A stretch of 64,000 nt of DNA, taken from NCBI GenBank assembly GCA_963701385.1, contig CAVOZW010000027.1:372001-436000 (forward strand). The letters are read 5' to 3'. The notes beneath the pieces were generated by a model. That model was not told the origin of the DNA. It saw nothing but the letters and a program-made list of their open reading frames with translations, and ran no database searches. Positions 51,582 through 60,868 of this stretch are shown here, piece after piece. Position numbers and translations under genes: made by a program. How positions within the stretch are numbered: the stretch's first letter is position 1; each line of letters opens with the position of its first letter. Origin of the DNA: B30-G6 sp963701385. Its GTDB lineage: Bacteria > Desulfobacterota > Desulfobacteria > Desulfobacterales > B30-G6.

Positions 51582-53429
51582 ATGCTTTCACGAATCAACA
51601 ATTTCCAATATGGCTTAATTCTTCTTTTTTTGTTTGCCTTCATGACTGCCTGTGGCGGCGGCGGAGGTACGGATAGTAATGGAGATGGCTCCATTAAAAT
51701 ATCTGATATTGAAGGTCTTTGGACGATATATTTTACTGATAATAATGCCGATACAGCAAATCGTATGCAAGTAATCTATCTGATGGATAGGGACGATGAT
51801 TTGTACTGTTTAGTGGAAGATTCTTCCGAAGTAAAAGACTATATTGCAGATCTCAGCGGTTCGAGCATTTCGATGAATTGGAATAAGAATGGCGGCACAC
51901 TGAATCTTGAAGGTATCGTTTCTGATGGCAAGATGACAGGAACTTGGGACGAATCAAACAGCGGGTCAGGCACTTGGGAGGCCATCTACGGTTTAGATCT
52001 TGAAGACCCCAAGGTCACTTTGGGCGATGGTCAAGACATTCTATTGAAGATAGAGGAAGCAGATGATTTCGGCACGTCAACGTATTACGGTACTGATCCA
52101 GGAGATGGCAGCGATCCATTAATAATAAAGACCGTTGTTCAAATGGATAGTGATGAACTAACAATTGATGCAGGTAATGATGGTCAGATTATAGGCATCA
52201 TCTTCGCAGAAACAAAAGTTAGCCTTGAATATAACACAGATGGTTCATTCGACTATGAAATTAGATACAAGGATGAAGTAACATACTCAGGTGTAGATCT
52301 GGATGTAGGAACTAATAGTACTTTAACTGATAAGAAAATTGGCAAATACAGCCAGTCAACAACTGAGATATATACTGTGCTGAAGCCAAGCATAGATGTA
52401 AACGAAAGTATAGAAAGCCTACAACCTAGTTTTATAGACAGTTTTCAGACCATTCTGGCAGCCTCTACTCTTTTCATGATAAACCGCGAAACAGCTTATG
52501 GAGAAGACGGTGACACTGATGAAGTTTCCTTTGGAGATCCTTTTGTACAAGTAATGTTTGACAACAAGGAATATGTTGAACTTTCTTCAACACGCGTGGT
52601 ACTCGGGCTAGTTTGGGAGTATCGAGTAAAAAATATAAATAAGCTTTGCAGTAATGCTGATAATCCACTGTGCCTTGAACGTGCTGAAGTCGTTAATAAA
52701 TATTTAGTAATGCATATCAACATTATTGAGGAGATCATACGTGATATTATCAGGCAAGAATGGGAAAAGTATCAAAACAACGAGGATGACGAGGATGATG
52801 AAGGAGTTACTGTAATAGATGATACATTTGAAAATAATATGCTGGGCTGGACAGTGGAGTTAATAGACGCAACAGATTGGGATTACCATTTTTCAAGCTC
52901 TTTAGGACTGGTGATTACAAACATAGAACCTACGATAATAAACACAAGTATGGGGGGTGAGCATGCTGTCGTGAGATTGACTAAAGCATTCACAAAGCTC
53001 TACGACTTTCATCTTGAGGCTAAAATCGGCTGGGATACAGGGGAGGGTCTTCTCGCTGCTCAAGCATTAGAAATTATTCTATATGGTGAAAATGACACCT
53101 GGCTTGGATTCTTTGCAGAATACTCTGATAACTGGGTAGGCGATATTGGGGTTGGGAAAGCAATGGCAGATAATGAACCTCCTTACGATCCATGGGAAAG
53201 CGATAAATTACCGCTTGCGGGAGAGGCAGATATCGAAATAGTGCGCAATAATGGCGCAGTAGAAATCTTCTGGGACAATACAAGGGTCGTTGAAGGAAAC
53301 ATTTCAACCCCAATCTCCAAAATCCGCATATGCTTCTCATATTATGCTTATAACGGGACATATGGGTCAACTTATTTCTGGAGAGAATCTATTCGTTCTA
53401 TAAAGGTCTCTGGAAAAGATGCTCCTTGA
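51582..53429 (+). CDS. large surface lipoprotein, lipobox then Gly-rich tether
   Basis: The 615-residue product has a lipoprotein signal (lipobox FMTAC followed by GGGGG), typical of surface-exposed bacterial lipoproteins. After the tether, residues about 40-130 form a lipocalin-like beta domain (GLWTIYFTDN, MTGTWDESNSGSGTWEAIYG). The middle is acidic with EDDEDDEG near residue 402. Residues about 405-610 look like a jelly-roll/concanavalin-like carbohydrate-binding domain (DDTFENNMLGWTVELI, FWDNTRVVEG). No catalytic motif stands out. It may bind a polysaccharide or protein at the cell surface. GGGGGATATGC precedes the ATG. AT-rich. Function unknown. Confidence 0.65.
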   Translation: MLSRINNFQYGLILLFLFAFMTACGGGGGTDSNGDGSIKISDIEGLWTIYFTDNNADTANRMQVIYLMDRDDDLYCLVEDSSEVKDYIADLSGSSISMNWNKNGGTLNLEGIVSDGKMTGTWDESNSGSGTWEAIYGLDLEDPKVTLGDGQDILLKIEEADDFGTSTYYGTDPGDGSDPLIIKTVVQMDSDELTIDAGNDGQIIGIIFAETKVSLEYNTDGSFDYEIRYKDEVTYSGVDLDVGTNSTLTDKKIGKYSQSTTEIYTVLKPSIDVNESIESLQPSFIDSFQTILAASTLFMINRETAYGEDGDTDEVSFGDPFVQVMFDNKEYVELSSTRVVLGLVWEYRVKNINKLCSNADNPLCLERAEVVNKYLVMHINIIEEIIRDIIRQEWEKYQNNEDDEDDEGVTVIDDTFENNMLGWTVELIDATDWDYHFSSSLGLVITNIEPTIINTSMGGEHAVVRLTKAFTKLYDFHLEAKIGWDTGEGLLAAQALEIILYGENDTWLGFFAEYSDNWVGDIGVGKAMADNEPPYDPWESDKLPLAGEADIEIVRNNGAVEIFWDNTRVVEGNISTPISKIRICFSYYAYNGTYGSTYFWRESIRSIKVSGKDAP

Positions 53430-53495
53430 GAGGAAAAGCAAAGGTTAGAATATAAGGATCATCTCCAAAAGAGTTGATCTAAAAGAAGGATTCCA

Positions 53496-53890
53496 GGATT
53501 CCAGGGGTCCAGGATTCGAGTGATATGCTCAAAAATTATAAATAGTTAAACGTTTGGCAGAAATCGTATAGGCTTTGTTTGTATATATGTAAAGTAACGA
53601 ACCGTTTTCCAAAAGATGAAATGTACGGTTTGACGTCAAAAGTCAGAAGATCTGCTGTTTCTATTCCATCGAATATCCCCGAGGGGTATGGGAGGTTTCT
53701 TTATATTGCTTATGGATCAGTCTGTGAACTGGAAACCCAAACGATGATATCTGGTGACTTGGGTTATGTTCAAAAAGAAAGATTTTAGGAATTAAGAGAG
53801 GAAAATCGGGGATGTCGAGAGAATGATAGCAATGATCAAATCCCTGGAAAACAAACACTTGGATCCTTGAATCCTCGACCCCTGGAACCC
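53496..53890. repeat. 24-bp inverted repeats flanking the four-helix-bundle fragment
   Basis: GGATTCCAGGGGTCCAGG... (53496-53519) is repeated inverted at 53867-53890 (21 of 24 match). The pair encloses the degenerate four-helix-bundle (S23-like) gene, as in mobile rRNA-intervening-sequence-type elements. Confidence 0.6.
53579..53870 (+). pseudogene. four-helix bundle (S23/IVP) protein, degraded
   Basis: The frame reads VTNRFPKDEMYGLTSKVRRS then AVSIPSNIPEGYGR, the conserved N-terminal and central signature of the four-helix-bundle/23S rRNA intervening-sequence protein family. A deletion follows (RFLYIAYGSVCELETQ joins directly, where about seven residues are normal), then a stop at about 53788. 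Beyond it another frame continues RKIGDVERMIAMIKSLENK to about 53870. So it has a deletion, a stop and a frameshift. Flanking inverted repeats suggest it arrived as a mobile intervening-sequence unit. Confidence 0.75.
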
Positions 53891-54119
53891 TTTCTCCCAA
53901 CTAGTTGGGAGAAGAGCTGAATATAAGTTAGGAGTAGAATTGAAGTGACCCCAAATATAGGCTAAAATGCAGGTCGCTTAAATATTGCTATGGTGGTGAT
54001 ACTCTAAAAAACCTGTAACTATTAGAAATCTTAAATAAGTTGGAGTAACCAAAATTATTTACAGGTCAAAATTATTACAGATATGTCAACTATAAAGAAG
54101 TCTTCTTGATGGGATTGTT

Positions 54120-55115
54120 CTAACCTATACACTGAAGTTCATTCGCCCATGCAAATAATTCCGGAGTACCGCCTGTATGCCAGAACAAAACGGTCTGACC
54201 TTTTCTGAAATATCCCTTTTGAATTAGGTTAATTAACCCACCCATAGCCCGCGCTGTATAAACTGGTCCTAATAATATTCCTTCATATTGTGCAAGATCC
54301 CTGATGGCATTGTATTCAATATCGCCGGGCATTGCATAACCCGCCCCTAAGTAATCACAGTTTAGAGAAAAGTCTTCTTCCACCAACTGGATGGGAAAAC
54401 CAATTCGTCGGGCGGTTGTATTGGCAATCTCTGTTAGGACTGGGGGGAATGGTTCATCTCCGGTTTTTGTTTGATCAATGCTGATGCCTAGAACCTGGCC
54501 CTTAAAATTTATGATCTTTGCCCCTAAAGTCAGACCGGACTGGGTTCCTCCGGAGCTTGTTGCATACACGATTGCATCCAGCTGGATGTGCATGTCTTTC
54601 AACTGAGTTTCAAGTTCTAACATGGCATTGACATATCCAGCAGACCCTATGCTGTTAGATCCACCAACAGGTATTACATAGGGTTTCTTTCCCGCAGCTA
54701 CAAGATTTTCAGCAACCTGGTTTAACCTACTATCCCTATCTTTTCTATCACAGTAATGTATATTGGCCCCAAATATTTTATCCAGTAAAAGGTTACCATT
54801 AAGACTCTCCGGCATTATCCCGTTTAAGACCAAATGGCACGACAGACCCGCTTTTCTTGCTGCAGCTGCTGTCAGACGGCAGTGGTTGGACTGTAGTCCC
54901 CCGGCGGTAACCAACGTGTCTTTATCCTGTTTCAGGGCTTCACCAATGAGAAATTCAAGCTTCCGGGTCTTATTTCCCCCCATGCCAAGCGATGTGATAT
55001 CATCTCTTTTCATAAATATAGCAGGGCCATTACAGGCATTTGAAAATGATTCAAGATAGTGAATTGGAGTTGGGAATTCAGCCAGATGAAATCGAGGCAA
55101 CGCTTCTAAATTCAT
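54120..55115 (-). CDS. D-cysteine desulfhydrase / ACC deaminase family PLP enzyme
   Basis: The 331-residue protein is a fold-type II PLP enzyme: LPRFHLAEFPTPIHYLESF at the N-terminus, the PLP lysine in GGNKTRKLEFL (about residue 48), LQSNHCRLTAAAARKAGLS, a glycine-rich phosphate loop (VYATSSGGTQSGLTLG) and FWHTGGTPELFAW at the end. Family members deaminate D-cysteine, L-cysteate or 1-aminocyclopropane-1-carboxylate, giving ammonia and a keto acid. No residue in sight distinguishes between these. It lies downstream of the opine/saccharopine enzyme genes on the same strand, 72 bp below the DUF1566 gene. Intact, normal length. Confidence 0.85.
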   Translation of the reverse strand: MNLEALPRFHLAEFPTPIHYLESFSNACNGPAIFMKRDDITSLGMGGNKTRKLEFLIGEALKQDKDTLVTAGGLQSNHCRLTAAAARKAGLSCHLVLNGIMPESLNGNLLLDKIFGANIHYCDRKDRDSRLNQVAENLVAAGKKPYVIPVGGSNSIGSAGYVNAMLELETQLKDMHIQLDAIVYATSSGGTQSGLTLGAKIINFKGQVLGISIDQTKTGDEPFPPVLTEIANTTARRIGFPIQLVEEDFSLNCDYLGAGYAMPGDIEYNAIRDLAQYEGILLGPVYTARAMGGLINLIQKGYFRKGQTVLFWHTGGTPELFAWANELQCIG

Positions 55116-55187
55116 AAAAACAATCCTTTCAATTCAAGATCTGTCCAAATTTAATAGGGCAGACTCCCGAAAATTGCTATCCTAATT

Positions 55188-55847
55188 CTATTTCAGGCTT
55201 CGGACCGGCAGAACATAGCCAGCACGATTCTTAATATCATCGTAACAAGTGGTTCCTGATTCGATATATACAATCCAGGCCATTTCAGAATAACTGTCAA
55301 GTGTTGTCGCGGACCAATGATAGCCTGAAGGAACATTCAAAAACATATGGCCGTTTGGTAAGGCCGGGTCTCTTCTGCTAAAATCGATCAATGTGCATAG
55401 TTCTTCCATTGTCGGTAGGCGCCAGTCGCCGGCAGACGAGCTATCTGATAAAATAAGTGTTGGATCTGGACCACAGTCTCCATCCTTCAGACTTTTTACT
55501 GCCTGCATAGCACATTCCCAATTTATCATTCCAAAGCAATTCGTATTCTTTAGCCAGGTGAGCTTGGTTAGGCTATCGGTAACTGTACCATCTTTGTTAT
55601 CAATAAAACGAGAAGTGGGGACGGGCTTCTTGAGCAGGAGTTCTGCATACTGTCCCTTAAAGTCACATGGGACAATGTTCCCTCGCCAGTCATAGCAAGT
55701 TGAATTATAAGGATTAACTATAGCAGCAAACTCATCCTCATTTGGAGATCCTGATAGCAGATTATTTTCACCAGCATAGGCACAAAAGCCAACTACAAGA
55801 ATTACCAAAACATTTATGTGAACCAATTTTGAAATATTAACTTTCAT
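55188..55847 (-). CDS. exported DUF1566 domain protein
   Basis: The 219-residue protein has a signal sequence (hydrophobic residues about 8-23, cleavage after CAYAG region) and one DUF1566 domain: FIDNKDGTVTDSLTKLTWLK, then GDWRLPTMEELCTLIDF and GYHWSATTLDSYSEMAWIVY. This family often occurs as secreted or surface proteins with unknown roles, and it shares the fold of the lipoprotein at 36550. Start ATG 55847; an in-frame TTG at 55862 is possible. It is inserted between the enzyme genes of the amino-acid operon, and may be transcribed with them. Another possibility is C-type lectin-like adhesion. Confidence 0.78.
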   Translation of the reverse strand: MKVNISKLVHINVLVILVVGFCAYAGENNLLSGSPNEDEFAAIVNPYNSTCYDWRGNIVPCDFKGQYAELLLKKPVPTSRFIDNKDGTVTDSLTKLTWLKNTNCFGMINWECAMQAVKSLKDGDCGPDPTLILSDSSSAGDWRLPTMEELCTLIDFSRRDPALPNGHMFLNVPSGYHWSATTLDSYSEMAWIVYIESGTTCYDDIKNRAGYVLPVRSLK

Positions 55848-56080
55848 TGATGAACACTTCAAAGCTTTGGAATTGATGCCAAGCCGCTTAATAACACATC
55901 CTGATCTTTATATTTTGACCAAGTTAGCTTCAGGACTTTTCGGATCAAACCTCTTGTGGTAGCCCATTTACTAGGACGAGCGGTACCGCAAACAAAATAC
56001 CCTTACCTGGCTCACAAAGGTCACTTAAAAAATACTTGTCGAATATCTCCGGGGAGTTTTACGCCTATGCAGCGTCTAAT

Positions 56081-57254
56081 TTATGCTATCTGCTCAAAAA
56101 CATCTTTTACCTTTATGCCTCTTTTCTTCAGTTCGGTCATGAAAAGATCGGGGGGGATGTCTTTGGCCGGTCGAAAGAACTCCCTTTTTCTTTATTATAC
56201 CTTTCACGATCATTTCTGCGACAATACAGGCTGGATAGGCCACGCCCATACTCATGGCCATCAATCCTGTATTCAGATTTCTTTCAATTGATAGAGAACA
56301 GGTCATTAATATCCGCTTACCGTCTTTTAGGCCTTCAAACTCATTCAACATCACCGCTAAATCTTTTTCATCTTTTTTGTATTGCAGCCGAGGCGCCAGC
56401 AGTTTGGCCATAAACTCGTTTGGCGTTAACTCGCAGGGCAGACCCTTTACCGGTTTGTCACCAAAAAAACCAAGCTGCTTCATCGGTTTCCAAAAGTCAC
56501 ACCAGCCAGGCCATCGAAGCGAATACCTCCCGGTTTCGATAAGTTTGTCTTCAATATTCAGCAATCCGCAAAAATAGGCCGCATCCCCATTGGGAATAGC
56601 TTCCAGGTTACCTAGACCCGGGAAATCGATTTGATGTATGAATTCGTTATCATGCTGATGGGCAGCGGGGATATGTATGGTCTTGCGGTCCTTAACCAAG
56701 GTCGCATCTCTGTTCTGGCTTTTCAAAACGGCATCCAGATTCCAACTGACCTTGTAATTAATGGGGTTATCACAGGCTGCTTTTTCCGGAATCCCCCCAC
56801 AATAGGAATTGATTTTGTAAACCTCGTCGAAATGCATCAGGCCATGCTGGTAGATAACAAGGTCAATTCCTGGATCAAGACCGCATTCCGGGATGATGGC
56901 GATTCCCTTTTCTTTGGCTGCATGATCCAGATCAAGGATATCGTACGCATAGTTGGTGTTGACCAGATTGACACCACTGTTTATCGCAGCCTCTGCAACG
57001 ATACGAATACATTGTGGTGGCAAAAAATCAAGAACGATATCAAATTTATTGTCCATTATGGACATCAATGCGTTTGGGTCATTGGCATCTAAACCAACAG
57101 ACTGAATTTTGGTCCTGTCTAAAAATTCAAAGGAATGAATGAGATCAGGCTGTATATCTGCACAGGTTATCTGCTCAACACTTTGATTTCGTGACAAATC
57201 GTATAGTGCCGCTCTTCCTTGAATACCACAGCCGCCTAAAACGAGCACTTTCAT
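56081..57254 (-). CDS. saccharopine dehydrogenase-like enzyme, frameshifted C-terminus
   Basis: The first 360 or so residues are a saccharopine dehydrogenase family protein: VLGGCGIQGRAALYDLSRN (Rossmann GxGxxG-type, GGCGIQG), NTNYAYDILDLDHAAKEKGI and ECGLDPGIDLVIYQ. After VLSTGQ the frame becomes nonsense (HPPRSFHDRT) for 20 codons to a stop at 56094, but the next frame continues sensibly (AKDIPPDLFMTELKKRGI, then KVKDVFEQIA) and stops at 56081. A one-base indel near 56170 explains it. The enzyme would interconvert a keto acid plus amino acid with a secondary amine (opine-type chemistry), or act as carboxynorspermidine-type dehydrogenase. Operon with the opine dehydrogenase. Confidence 0.8.
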
Positions 57255-57308
57255 TGCTTTTGACTCCTATTGAGATCCGAACTTATTGAGAGACATCTGT
57301 ACATTTTT

Positions 57309-58392
57309 TTACGCCAGCAGTTTGTTCAATTCTTTTGCAGGATGCCCTGAAAGCCCTAAAGTTTCCATTGTGCGTCTGGCTTCACCCAAATAGTCTCGAT
57401 TCATCAATAGAGAAACCAGTGTGATCACAGCCGACATAACCGGTGTTGCTACACCGATCTGTTCCCCAAGTTTCTGGAGGAACACCAGACCATACCCCAC
57501 ATCTTCATTGAAATAACGGTAATCCAGACTACTCTGGGCCTTTACCCCCTCGAATCCCGGTGCGGTGTTAAATCCTTTGTCATACGTGGCTTCCAGCATA
57601 TAGCCCTGCATGACGCCTAATTCCGGATCGGGAATAACGTTCACGCCCAATTTTTTCCCAATGGCAATGCGTTCTCTATCAACCGCTTCGATCAGCCGAC
57701 CGACTGCAGGAGTGACGCCGTCGTGATAAAAATCGAAATTCCCCTTGGTGCGTTCGATTAATGCGACATTCAGGAGCGTAATCGCGGGATGAATGACCGG
57801 GTTGCCATTCTGTAAACTGGTCTGAAGGATATTCTTTGCCGCGCTCATCGCCGGATATACATCGCACACCTGCTCCAACACAAAATCGGTTTTTTTCGCC
57901 GGGACCGCCGCCAAGAACAACCCGCCTTTGAGCTTGTTAAAAATCCTGATTTTGCCGGGTTCAAGCAGTCGCACGGCATACGGCAGTGTCGAAGTCTCTG
58001 CAACGACAATATCCTCATCACCAAGATCCAAACCGGCGCCGTTTTTAAATTCAATACTGCCGCCGCAGGAACTTGGGTTTACTGATTACGATCTGCCCTC
58101 GTTTGAGGTAGGGTTTACAGGCTTCGGCAAAGGGTCTGGTGCTGTACGCAGGGCCAACGGCATAGATGATGTCAGCTCCGTCCAACGCCGTTTCAATCTC
58201 ATGTCCGGCAGACACTGCCGGCTCAAATCCTTCGAGAACGCCCTGACAGTGGATGCCGCCATTTTTCTGGACGGCCTGGATACTCGCCGGAAATTGTTCA
58301 AAATCAAACAGATTGACCTGGTGCCCATGGGTTGCACAGTCGAAAGCAACGGCACAGCCCCCGTTTCCCGAACCCAATACAGCGATATTCAT
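57309..58392 (-). CDS. octopine/opine dehydrogenase family enzyme, frameshifted
   Basis: From ATG 58392 (AGGAGGATAAC upstream), residues begin NIAVLGSGNGGCAVAFDCAT (dinucleotide site GxGxxG) and continue to YLKRGQIVIS near 58080. An extra A in an AAA run (58078-58080) shifts the frame; restoring it gives SNPSSCGGSIEFKNG. The second part (to 57309) carries the NAD/NADP octopine/nopaline dehydrogenase domain: HPAITLLNVALIERTKGNFD with the catalytic-type His region and HDGVTPAVGRLIE. It would reductively condense an amino acid with a keto acid, or run in reverse. The stop is at 57309, 54 bp from the next gene. Confidence 0.82.
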
Positions 58393-58495
58393 GTCGTTAT
58401 CCTCCTGATTTCTCTGAGTGAGTGGTAGGAATTGCTTTAAATATATTGTTTCGCGGAACTCTACGAAGATCAAGCTGTGACAACGGACACGGATA

Positions 58496-59239
58496 TCAGT
58501 GGGTGAGGATCGATTTCAAAAAACTCGCGCCCCGGTCGGTCTGGGGGTTGGTAAAAAAATCATTGGGTGGCGCGACTTCGATGATCTGCCCTTGATCCAT
58601 GAAAACAACCCGGCTGGCAACCTCTCTGGCAAAGCCCATCTCGTGCGTAACCACCATCATGGTCATGCCACCCTTGGCCAGGTTTCGCATGACGTCCAGC
58701 ACTTCATTGATCATTTCCGGGTCAAGGGCCGATGTGGGTTCATCAAAAGAGCATGATCTTGGGTCGCATGCCCAAGCCTCTGGCAATGGCCACCCGCTGC
58801 TGTTGACCTCCCGAAAGTTGAGCTGGATAATGATTGATTCTATCTCCTAACCCCACCCTGATGAGCGTCTCCTTGCCAAGTTTTTCGGCTTCTTCTTCTT
58901 GACTTTCCTGACCCTGATAGGGGCAATGGTAACGTTCCCCAGAGCGGTCATGTGAGGATAGAGGTTGAATGATTGAAAGATAAACCCGATCTCCGCTCGG
59001 ATCTTGGTCATATTGCTCTTCTTGTCATGGACATTCATGCCGTCGACGATGAGCTCGCCTTCCTGAATTGGCTCTAAGCGGTTGATACAGCGAATCAGGG
59101 TGCTTTTACCCGATCCGCTCGGACCGCAGACAACCACCACCTCCCCGTGAGAAACCTCGAGATTGATATCTCTCAGGACGTGAAGTTCGCCGAACCATTT
59201 ATTGACATTTTTAAAAGAAATCATGGTCTCATTCCCCAA
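58496..59239 (-). CDS. polar amino-acid ABC transporter ATPase, two frameshifts
   Basis: Three frames together make one GlnQ/HisP-like ATPase. Part one (from 59239): WFGELHVLRDINLEVSHGE, Walker A CGPSGSGKST, QSFNLYPHMTALGNV. A missing G near 58888 shifts the frame. The middle part is in another frame: RINHYPAQLSGGQQQRVAI, i.e. the signature motif. An extra A (T on the coding strand) in the run at 58745-58748 shifts back into FDEPTSALDPEMINEVLDVM, EMGFAREVASRVVFM. Corrected length is about 247, normal for the family. It powers the two permeases just upstream (59281-60635). Confidence 0.87.
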
Positions 59240-59280
59240 TTAGAATTAACAGGTTCCTGCAGCCGCCGTGTAAATCTCAT

Positions 59281-59949
59281 TTAGAGCCTGGTAGCTGTCA
59301 CCGTCATCCGCCTTTCCATGTAATTCGACAAATTGATTAACGGGTAACAAATCGCGAAATATAAAATGCCCACAAGGCCGAACACCATCAAACCTTCCGG
59401 GATGCGCTGCACTGTCAGCCAGCCTACCCTGGTGACATCAACCACTCCGATCGCAGAGACCACGGATGAATCTTTTACAATAAGAACATATTGTCCCACC
59501 AAAGGGGGTATGATGGATCGCATGGCCTGGGGCAAAACAATATACCGCAGTTGCTGATAGCTGGAGAGTCCGGATGCAGTCGCAGCCTCTCTCTGGCCTT
59601 GCGGCACAGCCAGAATGCCGCTGGCTACGATCTCGCAGATAAAGCTGGCACCCATATTGCTCAGGGCGATAACCGCCGCCGGAAATGCTTCCAGTTCTAT
59701 GCCGGCGCTCGGAAGAATAAAAAAGATAATGAAGACCTGGACCAGAAAAGGTGTTCCACGAATGAGGTCCACCCACGCGCCGATGATGGATCGCAGAATT
59801 TTATTCCGACCGGCTCTCACAATTCCTAATATAAAACCGATGATGGTCGCTGCGATCAGACCCAGACCGGCAACCGCTACGGTCATCCAGAGTCCCTTGA
59901 GGAAAAAGGGCAGACTGCGCATCAGTTCATGAAAATAGAAACTCCACAT
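59281..59949 (-). CDS. polar amino-acid ABC permease (HisQM-like)
   Basis: The 222-residue inner-membrane permease has the family pattern: five helices, WMTVAVAGLGLIAATIIGFI at the start, DLIRGTPFLVQVFIIFFILP (the conserved region touching the ATPase), GILAVPQGQREAATASGLSS (the EAA motif) and YIVLPQAMRSIIPPLVGQY. It pairs with the permease upstream (59967-60635) as a heterodimer. The gap of 41 bp to the ATPase gene and 17 bp to the other permease indicates one transcript. Intact. Confidence 0.92.
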   Translation of the reverse strand: MWSFYFHELMRSLPFFLKGLWMTVAVAGLGLIAATIIGFILGIVRAGRNKILRSIIGAWVDLIRGTPFLVQVFIIFFILPSAGIELEAFPAAVIALSNMGASFICEIVASGILAVPQGQREAATASGLSSYQQLRYIVLPQAMRSIIPPLVGQYVLIVKDSSVVSAIGVVDVTRVGWLTVQRIPEGLMVFGLVGILYFAICYPLINLSNYMERRMTVTATRL

Positions 59950-59966
59950 ATCTTATTCCCCTATCA

Positions 59967-60635
59967 TCAGTGAGCTTCCCGGAAGATCAGTCGTTTTTCA
60001 GACCAACCCGAGAAGGTTTTGAGCAGGTAGTAAAGAAGTAGATAAAAAACCGCAGTAGTCAGGAACCCTTCTGTGGGCATGAATCGATCCGATGTCAACA
60101 TCTGGCCTGCACGTGTCAGCTCCATAATCGAAATCAGAGAGAGCAGCGACGAGTCCTTAACCAGAACAATGGCTTGTCCCAGCATGGGCCGAATCGTCAT
60201 ACCAAGTGCCTGAGGCAGAATGATATAGCGCATACGCTGGAAATAGTTCAAACCGGAAGCGATCCCAGCTTCGATCTGCCCGTAGGCAATGGCCTGAATG
60301 CCCGCCCTAATGATCTCGGCATAATAGGCACCACTGTTCAGGGTCAGGGCAATAACGCCCGTAACCCATTCCGGAAGCATAATACCCAAGGTTGGAAGAC
60401 CGAAATAGAAGAAATAGAGCTGTACCAACAAAGGCGTGGAACGGATGCTTTCGATATAAACAGCGGCAGTTCTTGAGATGGCCCGAGATTGACTCAATCG
60501 CATGGCGCAGGCAATTATTCCCACCAGGATAGCTCCGATCAGTGACAAGACAGACAGCCAAAGGGTGGCCATGAAGCACTGCAGATAGAGCGGCATGTAT
60601 TCCAAGATAACTCTAAAATTGAAGGCTTCGAGCAT
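59967..60635 (-). CDS. polar amino-acid ABC permease (HisQM-like)
   Basis: The 222-residue paralogue of the neighbouring permease: SIRSTPLLVQLYFFYFGLPT, the EAA loop AIAYGQIEAGIASGLNYFQR and YIILPQALGMTIRPMLGQA. Both proteins probably form the channel. Four hairpins (60722-60831) separate it from the binding protein gene upstream, which may lower permease expression relative to binding protein. Intact, normal length. Confidence 0.92.
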   Translation of the reverse strand: MLEAFNFRVILEYMPLYLQCFMATLWLSVLSLIGAILVGIIACAMRLSQSRAISRTAAVYIESIRSTPLLVQLYFFYFGLPTLGIMLPEWVTGVIALTLNSGAYYAEIIRAGIQAIAYGQIEAGIASGLNYFQRMRYIILPQALGMTIRPMLGQAIVLVKDSSLLSLISIMELTRAGQMLTSDRFMPTEGFLTTAVFYLLLYYLLKTFSGWSEKRLIFREAH

Positions 60636-60721
60636 AATTTTTACCTGTAATGTTTTTATGCCATGGGTTTGATGGTTCTACAAACCGTGTGCTCGGCAGG
60701 CAGTTTCGAACCTAAACTTGC

Positions 60722-60831
60722 GAGACGTACCGTCTCCTTTGGATTTCCCCCATTTTAGGGGAAATCCAAGCCACCTGTTTCACGGGTGGTAGTTGACCGG
60801 CGGGGTGCGAACCGGTATAACCGGCTCGCAC
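60722..60831. promoter_or_regulatory. four tandem hairpins between binding protein and permease genes
   Basis: Four inverted repeats occur within 110 bp: GAGACG-TAC-CGTCTC (60722-60736), GGATTTCCCC with GGGGAAATCC (60741-60767), CCACC...GGTGG (60771-60789) and GTGCGAACCGG...CCGGCTCGCAC (60805-60831). On the minus strand they lie between the binding protein stop and permease start. They likely stabilise upstream mRNA or act as a partial terminator. They could also be REP-type repeats. Confidence 0.6.
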
Positions 60832-60868
60832 CAGACAATCGGTCACCCGCCTGAAAAGAAAAATTTGT

